Assembly (NCBI RefSeq): GCF_040939455.1
Contig: NC_134115.1
Coordinates: forward strand, 23,896,727 to 23,960,726
Reading direction: 5' to 3'
DNA: 64,000 bases
From: Microcebus murinus
Taxonomy: Eukaryota; Chordata; Mammalia; Primates; Cheirogaleidae
Notes under the pieces: model-generated
The model's database searches: none
Seen by the model: only the letters and a program-made list of their open reading frames with translations
What the model was told of the DNA's origin: nothing
Shown: in pieces, positions 36,131 through 46,565 of the stretch
Position numbering within the stretch: the stretch's first letter is position 1
Layout: each line of letters starts with the position of its first letter
Program-made: the position numbers and the translations under genes

Positions 36131-36989
36131 GGGTTGAAAGGGCAGCATATGCGCTATGAAAGAACTAGTTAACATAGCCTATTATATTGGTGCACTGGTA
36201 AATCTCATTTCTATTCATCAGATGATTAGTTCAATCAATATTTATTCCTCTATGCTCCCTTTGTCTTGTGCTACAAAGGAGACATCCTTCAAATTCATGG
36301 CATAAGCCTTGTTATCTATGAATTTGTTGCTTAATTTGAGAGGGAATATTTTATTTATTTGGCAGTCCTGAATTCTTTGATTCTCTTTCCCTCTAATTAT
36401 CATTAGGTAGTATAATGGAGTTTTGTGTAGATTATTTATAAATAGATGCTATTAACAGTTTCTTTTTTTATGCGGCTCTAGTACCATGTGTATTCATATC
36501 TTCCCTTTGAATGCTTTGAAAAGTTGCTTCTGTTTCTCTAAATATGTTTGAATTTGGAAGTCTGGATTGTGAAAGCAAAGATAAGAATGATTTTCTCTCT
36601 CAAATATTCATTCTTCTTGTCTGAGTGGGTGGTTATAGGCACATACATATACATATTGCGTATCAGTGTGTATCAACAGACGCCTCCAAAGACTGCTATT
36701 ATCTGCTAGGGATTCTGTTAAGTCAGAGATTCTATTCAAAGTAAGATAAATATTTGCAAAAAGCTGTAATTGGAAGATGATTACAAAATTACAGGAATAA
36801 TACTTTTTGTGTAGAGTGCTTATTTTATCAAAGGTCATCGTTCATTACAACACAAAAGACTTATTTCATTAGTCTGCTTAATTTTTATCCTTTACATAAG
36901 AATACATGGAATAGCAGAACTACATCTAGAATAAAAAGCCTACATTCATTATTAAGCACAATTTCCATTTCTAATATTTCCTTTTCTGT
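36131..36989. other. AT-rich intronic DNA
   Basis: No repeat family or gene recognised. Confidence 0.4.
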
Positions 36990-37330
36990 ACATTTTTAAC
37001 ATCACAACAAAATGTTTTGTTAATGTCAATTAAATTAATGCCAATGTAATTAAAAGCCTTTACTTTTTTTGTCTTTGTGGAATAAACATACAAATGGTTT
37101 AGTCTTAAGAAATTCCCTTTGTATTATTAGAATAATAAAAATATATATTTTAAGTCACCACAGTTATTAATGATTTTTGCACTCACAACATACGTGCTCG
37201 TGAACCTTCGATTTGTTTCAGTTTGGCCAGATTTGACAGTCTTCACTTTGGCATTAATTCTCTTATTTACTAATATGTTTACCAGTAAGGCTTAGATTTC
37301 ACCAGTGCACAGTGGTACTGATGTTATTGT
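36990..37330. promoter_or_regulatory. Candidate homeodomain-site-rich element
   Basis: Repeat-free, with closely spaced TCAATTAAATTAATG, TGTAATTAAAAG and TTATTAATG sites within 160 bp. Homeodomain and POU factors bind such cores. AT-rich composition makes chance matches likely, so confidence is low. Confidence 0.25.
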
Positions 37331-39468
37331 TCACAATTTTAAGCCTCACTTTATTTATAAATTTGCAGAATCTCAGCAGACCTATGTATATAGGATTGTT
37401 TAACTTAATAATTTAATAGAATAAAATTAAACTATTTGTTACTTGAATGCTATAATATGTACTTTAAATTAGAGGTATATTGTTCATTGCAGTGAAAAAA
37501 TCTAGTTAATGTGCTGCGATTCACACTTTTATTTCTTAGAACTATTGTTTTATAGTATAAAAACTGTATGGGCCATCTTATATTCCTAAAAGGTGAATAC
37601 AGGCTTATAAAATGTGAAATCTTAGCTAAAGAAAAAAAGATTCACTTGTTTTCTTATGTAGAAAAACTTCCTTTGTTAAATAATTTTTAAATCCTGGTAA
37701 CAATTGTGTATATGCTACATGTAGGAAAAAATAGGTATTATTACAAGGTTCAAATGTCATTTCCTTGAAGATCAACCTTGAAACTTTATATTTTCTTGGT
37801 GCCATAAAATCTTTGTTGCTGTAAAATTAGGTTTCATGACTTAGAAACGCTTAACCATAAAATATAATCTATGGAAATATACACCTGAATAGTTGCTTTT
37901 AAGGCTGTTAATAGCTAAGTATTTGTCAAATTGTTACCAAAATAAGTAAATGTTAACATTTGTGTGTGGTTGAGAGTATAATGTGTTATTTATGCTAAAC
38001 TATCACATAAAGCCACTTTAATAATGATGCAAAAAAAAAAAAAGTCTTTTAAGGATCCTCTAAAGAGCGAAAGCTATATTGTTGTTGATAGAAAATCTAA
38101 GAACTTGTAAATTTTAAATGAATGCCAACAAAGGAGTTTTAATCTGTATCCCCTATGTTTATAAGGCCTGCCACTCAAAATTTTTCCTTTATGTTTCCAT
38201 CTTGGTTTCCCAATTCCTGATTATCTGAAAATATAGAAAAGCAAAATCCTTGTGGTACTAATGCCTACCCTGGAAGCGCAGTACGTCAAGCACTTCTGTG
38301 TCACAATATTGGTTACAAATTCACCAGTGATGTTGGGGGAGGGAGAAACTAGATGCAGTCATCTAAGAAAATATTTTATTTTTCTGGCTATATGTTTTTT
38401 CAATAATACTTGAAGTAGAGCTTCATATTTTTTCTTTAAACTGTTTGAATGATTACTTGTCTTGGAATAAAGACAGCTTACTGATGATTACTTAATGAGC
38501 AATTATTAATGAACTACAAACAGAGATGTCCTTCCAGCAATGTTTTTTAACTGTGGGAGGGGGAATGTTGGCTAGAAATATTTAATTGGAACTTGTGGAG
38601 GAAATTAAGAGCGAGAACTCGTTTAGAAAATCTAAAGGCCTTGCCAGCAGGACATTCAGAGCTCCATACTTCTGACAGGTTGCCATACCCCTGAGAGCAA
38701 GCTGCCTCTTTTCTAAAGTTTAGAAATTAATAAAAATTAACTACCTGCAAATAATAGATAAAAACTGGACTTTAGAAAAGCCAAGCCCCATCCTTGTTTG
38801 TAGCAAGCATAAAACCAGATTTCTAATCTGCTCCAGCGACGACAATCACCTATTGATTGCCACAACATCTGTGCCCCTGTTTGGGGAAGCAGGGTTTTCT
38901 GCGGAGGCAGGAGTGAATAATCCAACCATTTTGGTGACCCTGTGTAATAAACAGCTGACAGATCTCTCAGGAGGGAGCCTTGAAATCTACACCTAGGCTC
39001 ACTCCTTTCTTACCTATTGATGGGCCCAAATAAAAGTCCTCCCTTCAGCTTGCAGAAGTTACTCCTTTCGATAATGCAATCTAGGAAGAAGCGTCTCTAG
39101 AACTCCCGTGGACCCTCTCACAAAGGGTGAACTGCTTTGTGCACCACCAAATACAACCTCCTCCGCCCCAAGCCACAGTAAGCCTGCGCTGTGTCCTGGC
39201 CTCAGTTCAGCTGTGGGGCAGGACAAGGACCTCAAAGATCAGAGCCTCCTAACCCCTTTCTTAGCCCAGAGCTTCCCTGGGAATAAAGTCTTTTAAATAC
39301 CGTAGGCGGGGGCGGAGTAGGGGTGGGGATAGGTTTGTTGGATTGGTCCCAAGGGAGACCACTCAATCCTGGACTACGTTTGCATAGCGCAAAGTGCCCC
39401 GACCCAGGACAGTTGCCAGCTGCAAACTGTGGTGTCTATGCACTGACTGGGACCACCTGGGGATGGAA

Positions 39469-39470
<2 letters not shown>
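37331..39470. other. Intronic DNA approaching the CpG island
   Basis: AT-rich to about 38500, then GC content rises. No repeat family or gene recognised. Confidence 0.4.

Positions 39471-39471
<1 letters not shown>

Positions 39472-39520
<49 letters not shown>
39472..39520 (+). repeat. (GT)n microsatellite
   Basis: About 24 units, uninterrupted. Confidence 0.97.
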
Positions 39521-39521
<1 letters not shown>

Positions 39522-41169
39522 AATGGGTCCACTCTAAAGCCCAGTTCAAAACCCGCCCCTTCTCCCAATAAAGGTTGCTTAAGAGCCCTGCACTAGGGAA
39601 AGCTGATTTGTTGCCCGCTTTCACTTCTCAAGTTCACACTCAAGTTCAACCCCAACTCCCACAAGACGTCTGAGTAGCCTGGGTCTTTTCTCAATTCCAT
39701 CCTTAATGAATGGCCCCTGATGATACAGGAGGGCATTGTCCGCGGGCAATGCGAAGGGGCGATAGGGAAAGACAGTGGTCGAGAAAGGAGAGCCAGGCAG
39801 GGCGAGAGAGACCTTTTACGCTTACTTTTTTCTCCAGCGCGCTGCCCCCAGGCCGCCCGAGAGCTAGAGCCTCAAGTTAGAAGTTGTAAGCGGTCGATGG
39901 CAGCCTGGAAAGGCTGGAGCCCTCTGGGACAGGGGTGTGGGGTTACACTGGCTTTCTCAAGGTGAGCATGACGACCAGTCCCTGGCTTTTAATCCTTCAA
40001 GTTCCTGGAGTCCTTGAAGCACCGAGGTGGCGAACCCGGACAATCATTTGCCAACCAACTGCTCCTTCAGGAGCAGCAAGATCAAGCTCCAACCCACTCC
40101 CGCTGGGCGCTGCTCTTCATTCTACACTTAAGGAGAGCGTGAGAGGCTTTTATGCCCTAGGTCCTAGTGCCGGGTCCGAGCCGAGGTGGTTCTTGGTTTC
40201 AGGACCTTTAGAAAGTATGAACCCAGCCATAAGGGAATGTTAGAAGGAGAGAAAAAGGATAAAGGACAAATTGGCAACCCAGACCAGAGCAGGGGAAACC
40301 GAAAGGAGAGTCGATGGGGTGGTGAGATGGGACAGAAATAGAAAAACAAAGACAGGGCGTCTCTTACTAAGTAAAGGCTCTGTAGTGGCCAGTTGCTCAA
40401 GTATACTTTCTTGAAATTATTTGAACTGTGGAGCATGAATCCAACCCCTAAACCCGGGACAATCGGCTGGAGCTAGCGCGCACACACGGTGCCCCGCTCC
40501 CAGTGCGCTCCCACTCCGAGTGCGCGGTCAATCTAGACGTCCCACCAGGACGTCCTTGTTTCTTAGCCACCCCTGCCCCCCATCCCATGGACAGCTTTTC
40601 TCCGTTCCTTTTCCTCGTTCCCTTTTCTACCACACCCCAATGTCCAGCCAGCTAACCCAGTCTTTGCCTTTGAGTCCGGGCTCCTGGCTCGCGGTGCTGG
40701 GTCGGGGTTGGGGGTGAGGCGGGCTATCTCCCGGGCAGGAAAGGCATAGGGGGAAGTGGGTGGAAGCCGAGCACAGCTCTCTGGAAGGAGAGGAGCGATT
40801 GCAGTCCAACTGTCCCAAGGGCTCCAGAATGCGGAAAAGTCCGCAGCTGGCCATTTCCAACTTTTTGTTGTCAGGACAGGGAGGTGCGGGACATGTGAAG
40901 GTTAGAGAAGAGCCCCCCAAAGCCTCACAGAGTGGCAAGGAAGAGAGACTAGGGGTGAGAGTAGGTGCCCAGAGGCTTACACAGAGTCCCATTTCAGGCA
41001 GGCACCCACTGGTCTCTTGGTAAAAGTGAAGTTGTGGGTGGGCACAGAGCTCAGGAAACCTAGAGGTCCCCCGCACTGCAGGAGAGGAGACAGACTAAGT
41101 GACTTCCCAAAGTCTATCAACAAGCCGCTTCCGGTGGCCCAGAGTGCAGCCAGAGCAGGTGTAGCACTC
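39521..41169. other. CpG island shore, intron side
   Basis: GC content and CpG density increase from about 39700. Several open frames on both strands (up to 149 codons at 40627-41076, minus) overlap one another and lack domains; they are by-products of GC-rich DNA. Confidence 0.55.
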
Positions 41170-41965
41170 CTGTCGCTGGCGCGCCGCGGGTGCAGTGGCC
41201 AGGGTCCTGGCCTGAGGGCGCACCCAGCACCTCCTTTCGCCGCGGCCCTTTATCTGACAAAAGAGCCAGAGCCCTGAGCTCCCCAGCCACAGGTAGCGTG
41301 GCCTCCAGTCGTCTCCGGAACTTTCTCGGTACAACTTTTTCGGGGTCGCGCTTGTCCCTGGGCCGCGCGGGCTTGGGCACGCGGACCCTGCCAGGGCGCA
41401 GAGCGGGCGCGAAGACGCGCGAGAAGGACGGTCCCCTAAGCTGCGTCCAGCTCCACGACACCGCCCCTCTGCCTACCACTCCGGCAAAGGGACGCGCCTG
41501 TCGACCGGGACGCTAGTGGGCCTTGTAACCTAGGGAGTGTGTGCCCGCGCGGGTCCACCCTGTCGCCCGCCGGTGCGCCTCGCGCGCCCAGCCCCGGCCA
41601 GCGGCCACTGCGCGCTTCCAGCTGCTTTTGCCCAGAGGCAATACTCTCCCAGCTCTTTCTCCATCCCGACTCAGCTTCAGCACCCGAGAGCGACGCGCAA
41701 AAAGGGTTCAGTGCAACTCAAGCACTGGCGGTTACCAACTAGCCTCTGTCCCCTTTCCGAAAAGCGCCCTCCCGCGTCCCTTCAGAACTCCCGAGAGGCA
41801 CCCGCACCTTCCCCGTAACTTTCTACGCCCAGGCCATTTGCAGCCCCACCTGCGAGCGCGGAGTGCGCCCGGCCAACCTCTTTCCCCTTCGGCCGAGTGC
41901 CTCCCCTCCCCCAGCTCCCCATCTGCCCGGAGTTGGCCGGACCCGGGCAGCCTCGGTGCCCGCGG

Positions 41966-41978
41966 GCTCGCTTACCTC
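41966..41978 (-). promoter_or_regulatory. Splice donor of exon 1
   Basis: On the minus strand the exon ends ...GCGAG and the intron begins GTAAGC, a near-ideal U1 match. The last exon base is 41976 and the GT is at 41975-41974. The donor comes seven bases after the receptor AUG. Confidence 0.85.
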
Positions 41979-41982
41979 GCAT
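41976..41982 (-). CDS. RORB: RORbeta (isoform 1) coding start, 7 nt in exon 1
   Basis: RORB encodes retinoid-related orphan receptor beta (NR1F2), a nuclear receptor that binds DNA as a monomer at AT-rich GGTCA sites and acts in retina, cortex and circadian tissues. Here only ATGCGAG is coding: Met, Arg and the first base of the third codon, followed directly by a strong donor. RORbeta1 starts Met-Arg-Ala, with its zinc-finger domain in the next exons, so this split fits exactly. The AUG has A at -3 (CACACC before ATG). The remaining exons lie to the left, outside the window. I found no RORbeta2 first exon in the intron sequence shown. The identification rests on start, phase, leader and context rather than a domain; another gene with a Met-Arg start and the same phase is the alternative. 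Confidence 0.75.
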
Positions 41983-42014
41983 GGTGTGGCCGCTCTCCCG
42001 CTCCGCGCAGTCAT
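41976..42014 (-). other. Upstream ORF overlapping the RORB start
   Basis: An AUG at 42014 is 32 nt upstream of the receptor AUG in a different frame and stays open across it to the splice donor (13 codons in exon 1, starting Met-Thr-Ala-Arg). Its context is weak (T at -3), so leaky scanning to the receptor AUG is expected. Confidence 0.7.
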
Positions 42015-42058
42015 GAAGCTGCTCCCAGCCCGGATCCCGGAGAGTCCAAAAATCCCGC

Positions 42059-42112
42059 TCAGCACGAGTGAGGACGGCGGTCGGTGGAGAGCTGCTCTGC
42101 CGAGAAAACCAT
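42059..42112 (-). other. Upstream ORF, 17 codons
   Basis: AUG in a GGGATGG context (G at -3 and +4, a strong context), encoding Met-Val-Phe-Ser... and ending at TGA before the overlapping uORF. Good context suggests it would be used and would reduce initiation downstream. Confidence 0.65.
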
Positions 42113-42197
42113 CCCTTTAGGCAGACGCCGTGGCCGCAGGGTGACGTTTGCCGCCGCTATGTTAACAGTTTGGTGTTGTTGACGGTGACTGTGTTGA

Positions 42198-42222
42198 TGT
42201 TTGTTTGTTTGTTTGTTTGTTT
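42198..42222 (+). repeat. (TTTG)n microsatellite within the RORB leader
   Basis: Five to six units; on the transcript strand it reads (CAAA)n. It is likely to vary in length. Confidence 0.95.
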
Positions 42223-42387
42223 TTTCAGGAAGGCTGGGAAAAAAAAAAAAACCGTTCTGGCTGGCCCCGGTGCCTGGGTTTTGTTTTGCTTTTTGTTTTT
42301 CTTTTTCTCTTTCTCTCCAATGTGCTTGCTTTTTAAAAATGCCACCGCCTCCGGCTCCGAAGATTTCTTTTGTGATCACTTGGACTG

Positions 42388-42452
42388 AGGAGGAGGAGGA
42401 AGGGCAGCGGCAGCGGCGGCGGCAGCAGCAGGAGGAGGAGGAGGAGGAGGAG
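42388..42452 (+). repeat. GGA/GCA/GCG trinucleotide repeats in the RORB leader
   Basis: (GGA)n, then mixed GCA/GCG units, then (GGA)n again. On the transcript strand this is CTCCTC and GCTGCC. Confidence 0.95.
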
Positions 42453-42467
42453 TTGGTGGTGGTTTTG

Positions 42468-42573
42468 TTAGTTACAAAGAAGAGGGAGAAGGAGCAAGGG
42501 GGAAAAAAGGAAACAGAGAGGAAAGAAAGAAAGGCGGTGTGGATGGCAGAGCATGTGCGCTTTCACATGACAT
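42468..42573 (-). other. Cluster of three upstream AUGs
   Basis: AUG at 42573 opens 33 codons ending at 42472. AUG at 42568 is followed at once by UGA, a start-stop element. AUG at 42554 opens 28 codons ending at 42468. All close before the next uORF. Start-stop elements can stall ribosomes; an effect here is inferred. Confidence 0.6.
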
Positions 42574-42686
42574 CTGTGCCTGTTAGCGGCTCCGCAACGT
42601 GGATTTTCACTGTTCAGTTACAGGAGGAAGGAAGGGAGCGGCGAGAGAGAAAGAGAGGAGAGACGCGGGGAGAGAGCCGAGAGGGG

Positions 42687-42692
42687 CTTATA
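42687..42692 (-). promoter_or_regulatory. TATA-like box for RORB
   Basis: On the minus strand the sequence reads CGCGTATAAGCCCC, with TATAAG at 42692-42687. It is isolated in GC-rich DNA and directed toward the leader. It predicts a start near 42660. Confidence 0.5.
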
Positions 42693-42811
42693 CGCGAGGG
42701 CGGGCTCGGCCGGGACTCCCAGGCCCCGCCTCCTGTCAGCGCCGCCGCCAACCAGCGCCCGGCGGCGCGGGGCGAAGCCGGGACCTCGGGGCGGCGACGC
42801 GACCGGCGGCA

Positions 42812-42828
42812 GGGGGCGGGGCGGGGGC
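42812..42828. promoter_or_regulatory. GC-box cluster (SP/KLF type)
   Basis: GGGGGCGGGGCGGGGGC contains two overlapping GC boxes about 120 bp upstream of the TATA-like box. Confidence 0.55.
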
Positions 42829-42907
42829 TGGGGCCGGAGAGCCGCGGGCGGCCGGGGCTGCCTCTGGGAATTAGAGACCTGCGGGACGGGGCAGAGGAGG
42901 GCCAGGA

Positions 42908-42982
42908 CGCACGGAGAGGGCCGGGGCGCACGGAGAGGGCCGGGGCGCACGGAGAGGGCCGGGGCGCACGGAGAGGGCCGGG
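42908..42982. repeat. 19-bp GC-rich minisatellite, about 4 copies
   Basis: Unit 'cgcacggagagggccgggg' begins at 42908, 42927, 42946 and 42965. Copies are identical apart from the last being one base short, so it expanded recently. It sits about 220 bp upstream of the TATA-like box. Confidence 0.97.
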
Positions 42983-43367
42983 CAGGTCTGCAGGTGACAT
43001 GCACTTCCGACGCCAGCAGAGCAGGGGACCGTGGCGGGTCCTTCGGAGGCGGGAGGCGCTGGGGGCGGGTGGGGGCTCCCTGGGCCCGGAGTTCCGTCCC
43101 TCTGGCGCGCGACGCCTGCGGGCCCGGGCGGAGTTAGTTTTGGGTTTATGGCAGCGCTTTGCCTGGCCCACTGCTTTTTCTGCAAACTCCGCGCCTCTGG
43201 CAAGGGGGGTTTCTGTGGGCAGGTCGCTCTGGTTTTAAGTGGTTGAATGATGCAAACCCACTTTCCGCCACTTTTAACACAACTACTACAATGCAGTCCC
43301 ATGCGAGTCGCCGTCCGCTTTCTTTTAAAAACGTCGTTCACATAGTCCCTGCTCCCCCCACCCCAGT

Positions 43368-43393
43368 CTTAAAAAAAAAAAAAAAGGCCCGGA

Positions 43394-43447
<54 letters not shown>
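43368..43447 (+). repeat. A-run and (GT)n microsatellite
   Basis: An A-run at about 43371-43385 is followed by about 26 GT units at 43396-43447, at the upstream edge of the CpG island. Confidence 0.97.
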
Positions 43448-43448
<1 letters not shown>

Positions 43449-46074
43449 CTTTTGTCAAGGAAATAGATTTTCATTAGCATCTGGAGAACCCCCTGGCGAT
43501 GGGCTACTGGACTGAAGGGTAACAGCCCAAATTGGCTGTGGGACCACCTTAGTGATGCAAGGCAAAGGGCTGGGGCTAGAAAGTGTGACTGTGTGGTGCT
43601 CTTAGAAGGGTCCGGGCTTTGGGAGGAAGAAACTTAATTTTAATTGCTACCGGGAAGACAATTAACTATTCAGAGGCGATTGGCAATTAAATGTAGGTAA
43701 AGTTACTTCTCTTTCTTAGATGGGAATTGTCATTGATGACCATTTACTTGTACTTTGATAATAACCTAATACATACATCAAAACTGTTCCTTTGCAAGTT
43801 TTTCCCTCTCAGAGGGCAAATTAAACATATAGATGATTACGTCTACTTCCATCCCTATATAGTAGGGAGGGAACTTCTTAAATATTTTTTGGTTCACTGG
43901 TTACCCTAAAAGATTGGGAGGTGGAGAAATTTGCCTCATTTACTCAGTCTGAACGCATTGAGACATCTAGTTATTAATGTACCTGTTGGTAGAGCAGGCC
44001 TCATCACTGTTTAGGTATCCAAATAATTTGATTTTTACTAGTATTTATTCAGGTTATGTCATGTAAGAATTGGCAGTTATTTAGTTAATTGCAGAATTGG
44101 CAGTTATTTAGTTAATTAGAACACTGTACACTGCCAAGCAGTTTTTAAATAAAAAAAGGGATTACTTGCTGATTTTTCACCAGTGTTAAATTGATGTTGC
44201 CTTGTTGTATGCCCTTCTATTGGCAAGCCAATGTGTAATTTAGGAAAATTTTAGTATTAAGAGAGAAAGTTGATTGAGTCATTAATTAAATGAAATGAAC
44301 AAAAGGAAGTTACTGTTCAGAATAGTTATTCCCTTATAAATACCTTTCTCCTAGATTTGTAATTGACACAGTAGTTAATCTTTTAAGATAATATTTAAGG
44401 CTCCCTGGTTTTATCATTTTTAATCAAGTAAAATATATTCATCATAACTACATTAAAGCTGTACTAAGTTATGCCTAATTTAGTCACTTCATTAAAAATT
44501 ACTGAATATAAAATAGTCAAGAAACAAATTGTGACTATATCATTTTAATTTTATGTGCTTCAAGCACAGACATAGAAATATTGAAAATTCCAGTATCTTT
44601 GTAAACATTATATAATTATTGTTGTTATCATTTTAGAATTCTATTTGATAGTTCTCCTTTGAGTAAAGAGGAATTTCAAAATTCAAGTATTTTAACTTTT
44701 ATGTAGTTTTAAGTTTCTAAACATTTATTGAATTCTGAAATTTCTTTTTACTGCTACAGTATCTATAATCCTTGAAAAAGCTAGTCAACACATTTATGAA
44801 TGTATTTCCCCACCATCTTTTATATCTCTTTGCTTTGTGGATATAATAATGAATAATTTTGCCTAGAACATATTTCTTAATCCCTTCTGAATATTTTTGA
44901 AAAACTATTAATTAGAAATAAAGATTTAATTGTTATTTCATTTTTCAAAACTATGGATATATTATATATACATGATGCTGCAAAAATATTTTCTCTTTTA
45001 TAGTAAAATAAATGCTGATCATTGGTTTATAATGTGGTGATTTGGGACATTTTAGATCTTTCTAAAAATTTTAAAAACGGAGTTCTCAGTGTTTGTAATA
45101 ACTTTCACATTTATTTCAACTGAATGAAACCCATTTATGTAAAATAAATATTAAGAATCTAAATGAAAGAAATCAACATTTTCCTAAGAAGTCACTAAAT
45201 ATTTGTATATAATCTAATGGTTTTGTAACCTATCTGTCAGCAAATAGCCAGATTTCAAGTGGCATAATAATGATATATTATATAATGTCCTGTTCATATG
45301 AAGTACAGTGTCAGTAATTTCAGTTAAATGATTATAGAATTGTCTGGTTTCCTATAAACTTGAAACTCTGCTTTTGGCTCTGGGACTGAAGGATATTCTA
45401 AATCGATAGTTAAATTTTGATTAATTTATATGATAGTCACATAGCACTGTCCTCAATTCTCAAGAATTGCTATAATTTCACTTGGGATTGCCTGCTTACC
45501 TGCTTTTCTGACACATCAGCACCCCTCAGGGTGAGCTGTAAGGCCATGAAGCCATGGAGTACTGATGACAAGAAATATCCTGAAGGAGGCAAAGCTTCAG
45601 TATGAGCCAACCAGGTAGGGTGACCATGACATTTAGGATTATTTCAATCCTAAACTGCTTACACCAAAATAGGAAGTCATGCTTCATTATATTCTGAGTT
45701 GGTCAGACTATATAGAGAGAATATTTTAAGTAATTATGAATCTTGAAATAACATTGGCAATACTGATAATAGTATTACATTAGGAATGACTGAAAGATTA
45801 GGTGTATTTAACCCTGTTTAGAGGGGTGTGGTTGTGAAAATTGAGAAAGATATAAAGCTGCCTTTACATATTGGAAAGGCCCAAAAAATATCACAACTTT
45901 TAATGTTTGAACCTTTTAAAAATGGAAAAGGTGAAGTACTGAGCTCCCTGTGGTTGAAGGCATCCAAGACAGGGTTGAACGAAAGGTTCTGGTAAAGATG
46001 CTCTAGTATAAAAATTTTTATAATAGGTTGAGAATTGTCTAGATTACCTGCAAGATACTCTGTAGCTCTAAGTG
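43448..46074. other. AT-rich upstream DNA
   Basis: GC content falls sharply past the island. A 27-bp period tandem pair lies at 44066-44117. No gene or interspersed repeat was recognised. Confidence 0.45.
44066..44117 (+). repeat. 27-bp period tandem duplication, 2 copies
   Basis: 'agaattggcagttatttag' and its continuation occur twice with no difference across 25 bp, so it is young. Confidence 0.97.
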
Positions 46075-46076
46075 TA

Positions 46077-46395
46077 CAGTCGGCCCTCTGTATCCATAAG
46101 TTCTGCATCTGTGAATTCAACTAAATGCAAATCAAAAATATTTGGGAAGAAAATTGCATCTGTTGTGAACATGTACAGAGTTTTTTCTTGTCATTAGTCC
46201 CTGGACAATACAGTATAACAATTACTTATATAGCATTTATAGTGTATTAGGTATTAGAATCTAAAGGTGATTTAAAGTATACAGGAATATGTGTAAACAC
46301 TGCACCATTTTATAGCAGGGACTTGAGCATCTTTGGATTTTGGTATCTGTGGTACTTCCTGGAACCAATCCTTTAAGAATACAAATGGACGACAG
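46077..46395. mobile_element. MER2-type Tigger DNA transposon
   Basis: TA flanks both ends (46075-46076 and 46396-46397). The left end reads CAGTCGGCCCTC and the right end, read inward, CTGTCGTCC. The interior ('atgtacagag', 'ggacttgagcatctttggat') matches MER2. Length 319 bp suggests a nearly complete copy. Confidence 0.9.
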
Positions 46396-46464
46396 TATTC
46401 ATATAGAATATAGGTAGCTAGCACTCTCAAAGCAGCTGCATCAGAGCCAGTCTTCCTACCTGGA

Positions 46465-46565
46465 AATTATCAGCTCCAGGAGAGCAGGAGCCAGGATTTT
46501 CCTAGAGTTTGAGAGAGCTCCTGGTGCTTTACAGGTGCTTGAAAATTACTGGTGGAATGAATACT
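46465..46565 (+). mobile_element. L2-like 3' fragment
   Basis: 'agctccaggagagcaggagcc' and 'ggtgcttgaaaattactggtggaatgaa' resemble the L2 terminus. Diverged. Confidence 0.5.

Larger units (their letters stand above)
41976..42660 (-). other. RORB: RORB exon 1 with long 5' UTR (TSS approximate)
   Basis: The leader runs from an inferred start near 42660, about 30 bp downstream of a TATA-like box, to the donor at 41976. On the transcript strand it is CT-rich, then holds a CTCCTC/GCTGCC repeat, an (AAAC)n run and an 'AACATAGCGGCGGCAAACG' stretch. It contains five upstream AUGs before the receptor AUG. A leader of ~680 nt with many upstream AUGs points to translational control. The exact TSS cannot be read from sequence. 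Confidence 0.65.
41170..43200. promoter_or_regulatory. CpG island at the RORB promoter
   Basis: About 2 kb with high GC content and CpG close to expectation, in sharp contrast to the AT-rich flanks. It spans the inferred first exon, its 5' UTR, a TATA-like box and GC boxes. Large islands of this kind are typical of developmental transcription factor genes. Confidence 0.9.

Noticed and set aside
40627..41076. 149-codon minus-strand frame near the island
   Set aside because: No recognisable family, lies in the inferred intron, and has competing frames on the other strand.
1..41975. First exon of RORbeta2 (the retina and pineal isoform)
   Set aside because: I looked on the minus strand for a start beginning Met-Cys-Glu-Asn followed by a donor and did not find it. 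It probably lies further left, outside the window.
41541..42071. 176-codon plus-strand frame, with overlapping frames at 41117-41516 and 42614-43171
   Set aside because: Several mutually overlapping frames on both strands in the island, none with a domain; a chance effect of base composition.
42059..42379. 106-codon minus-strand frame in the RORB leader
   Set aside because: It begins at a GTG rather than ATG; only its last 17 codons follow a real AUG, and those are listed as a uORF.
42201..43238. A 345-codon plus-strand open frame across the CpG island
   Set aside because: It runs antisense through the RORB leader and promoter, is made of low-complexity Glu, Arg and Gly tracts from GGA and GC-rich repeats, and shows no domain. 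GC-rich DNA has few stop codons.
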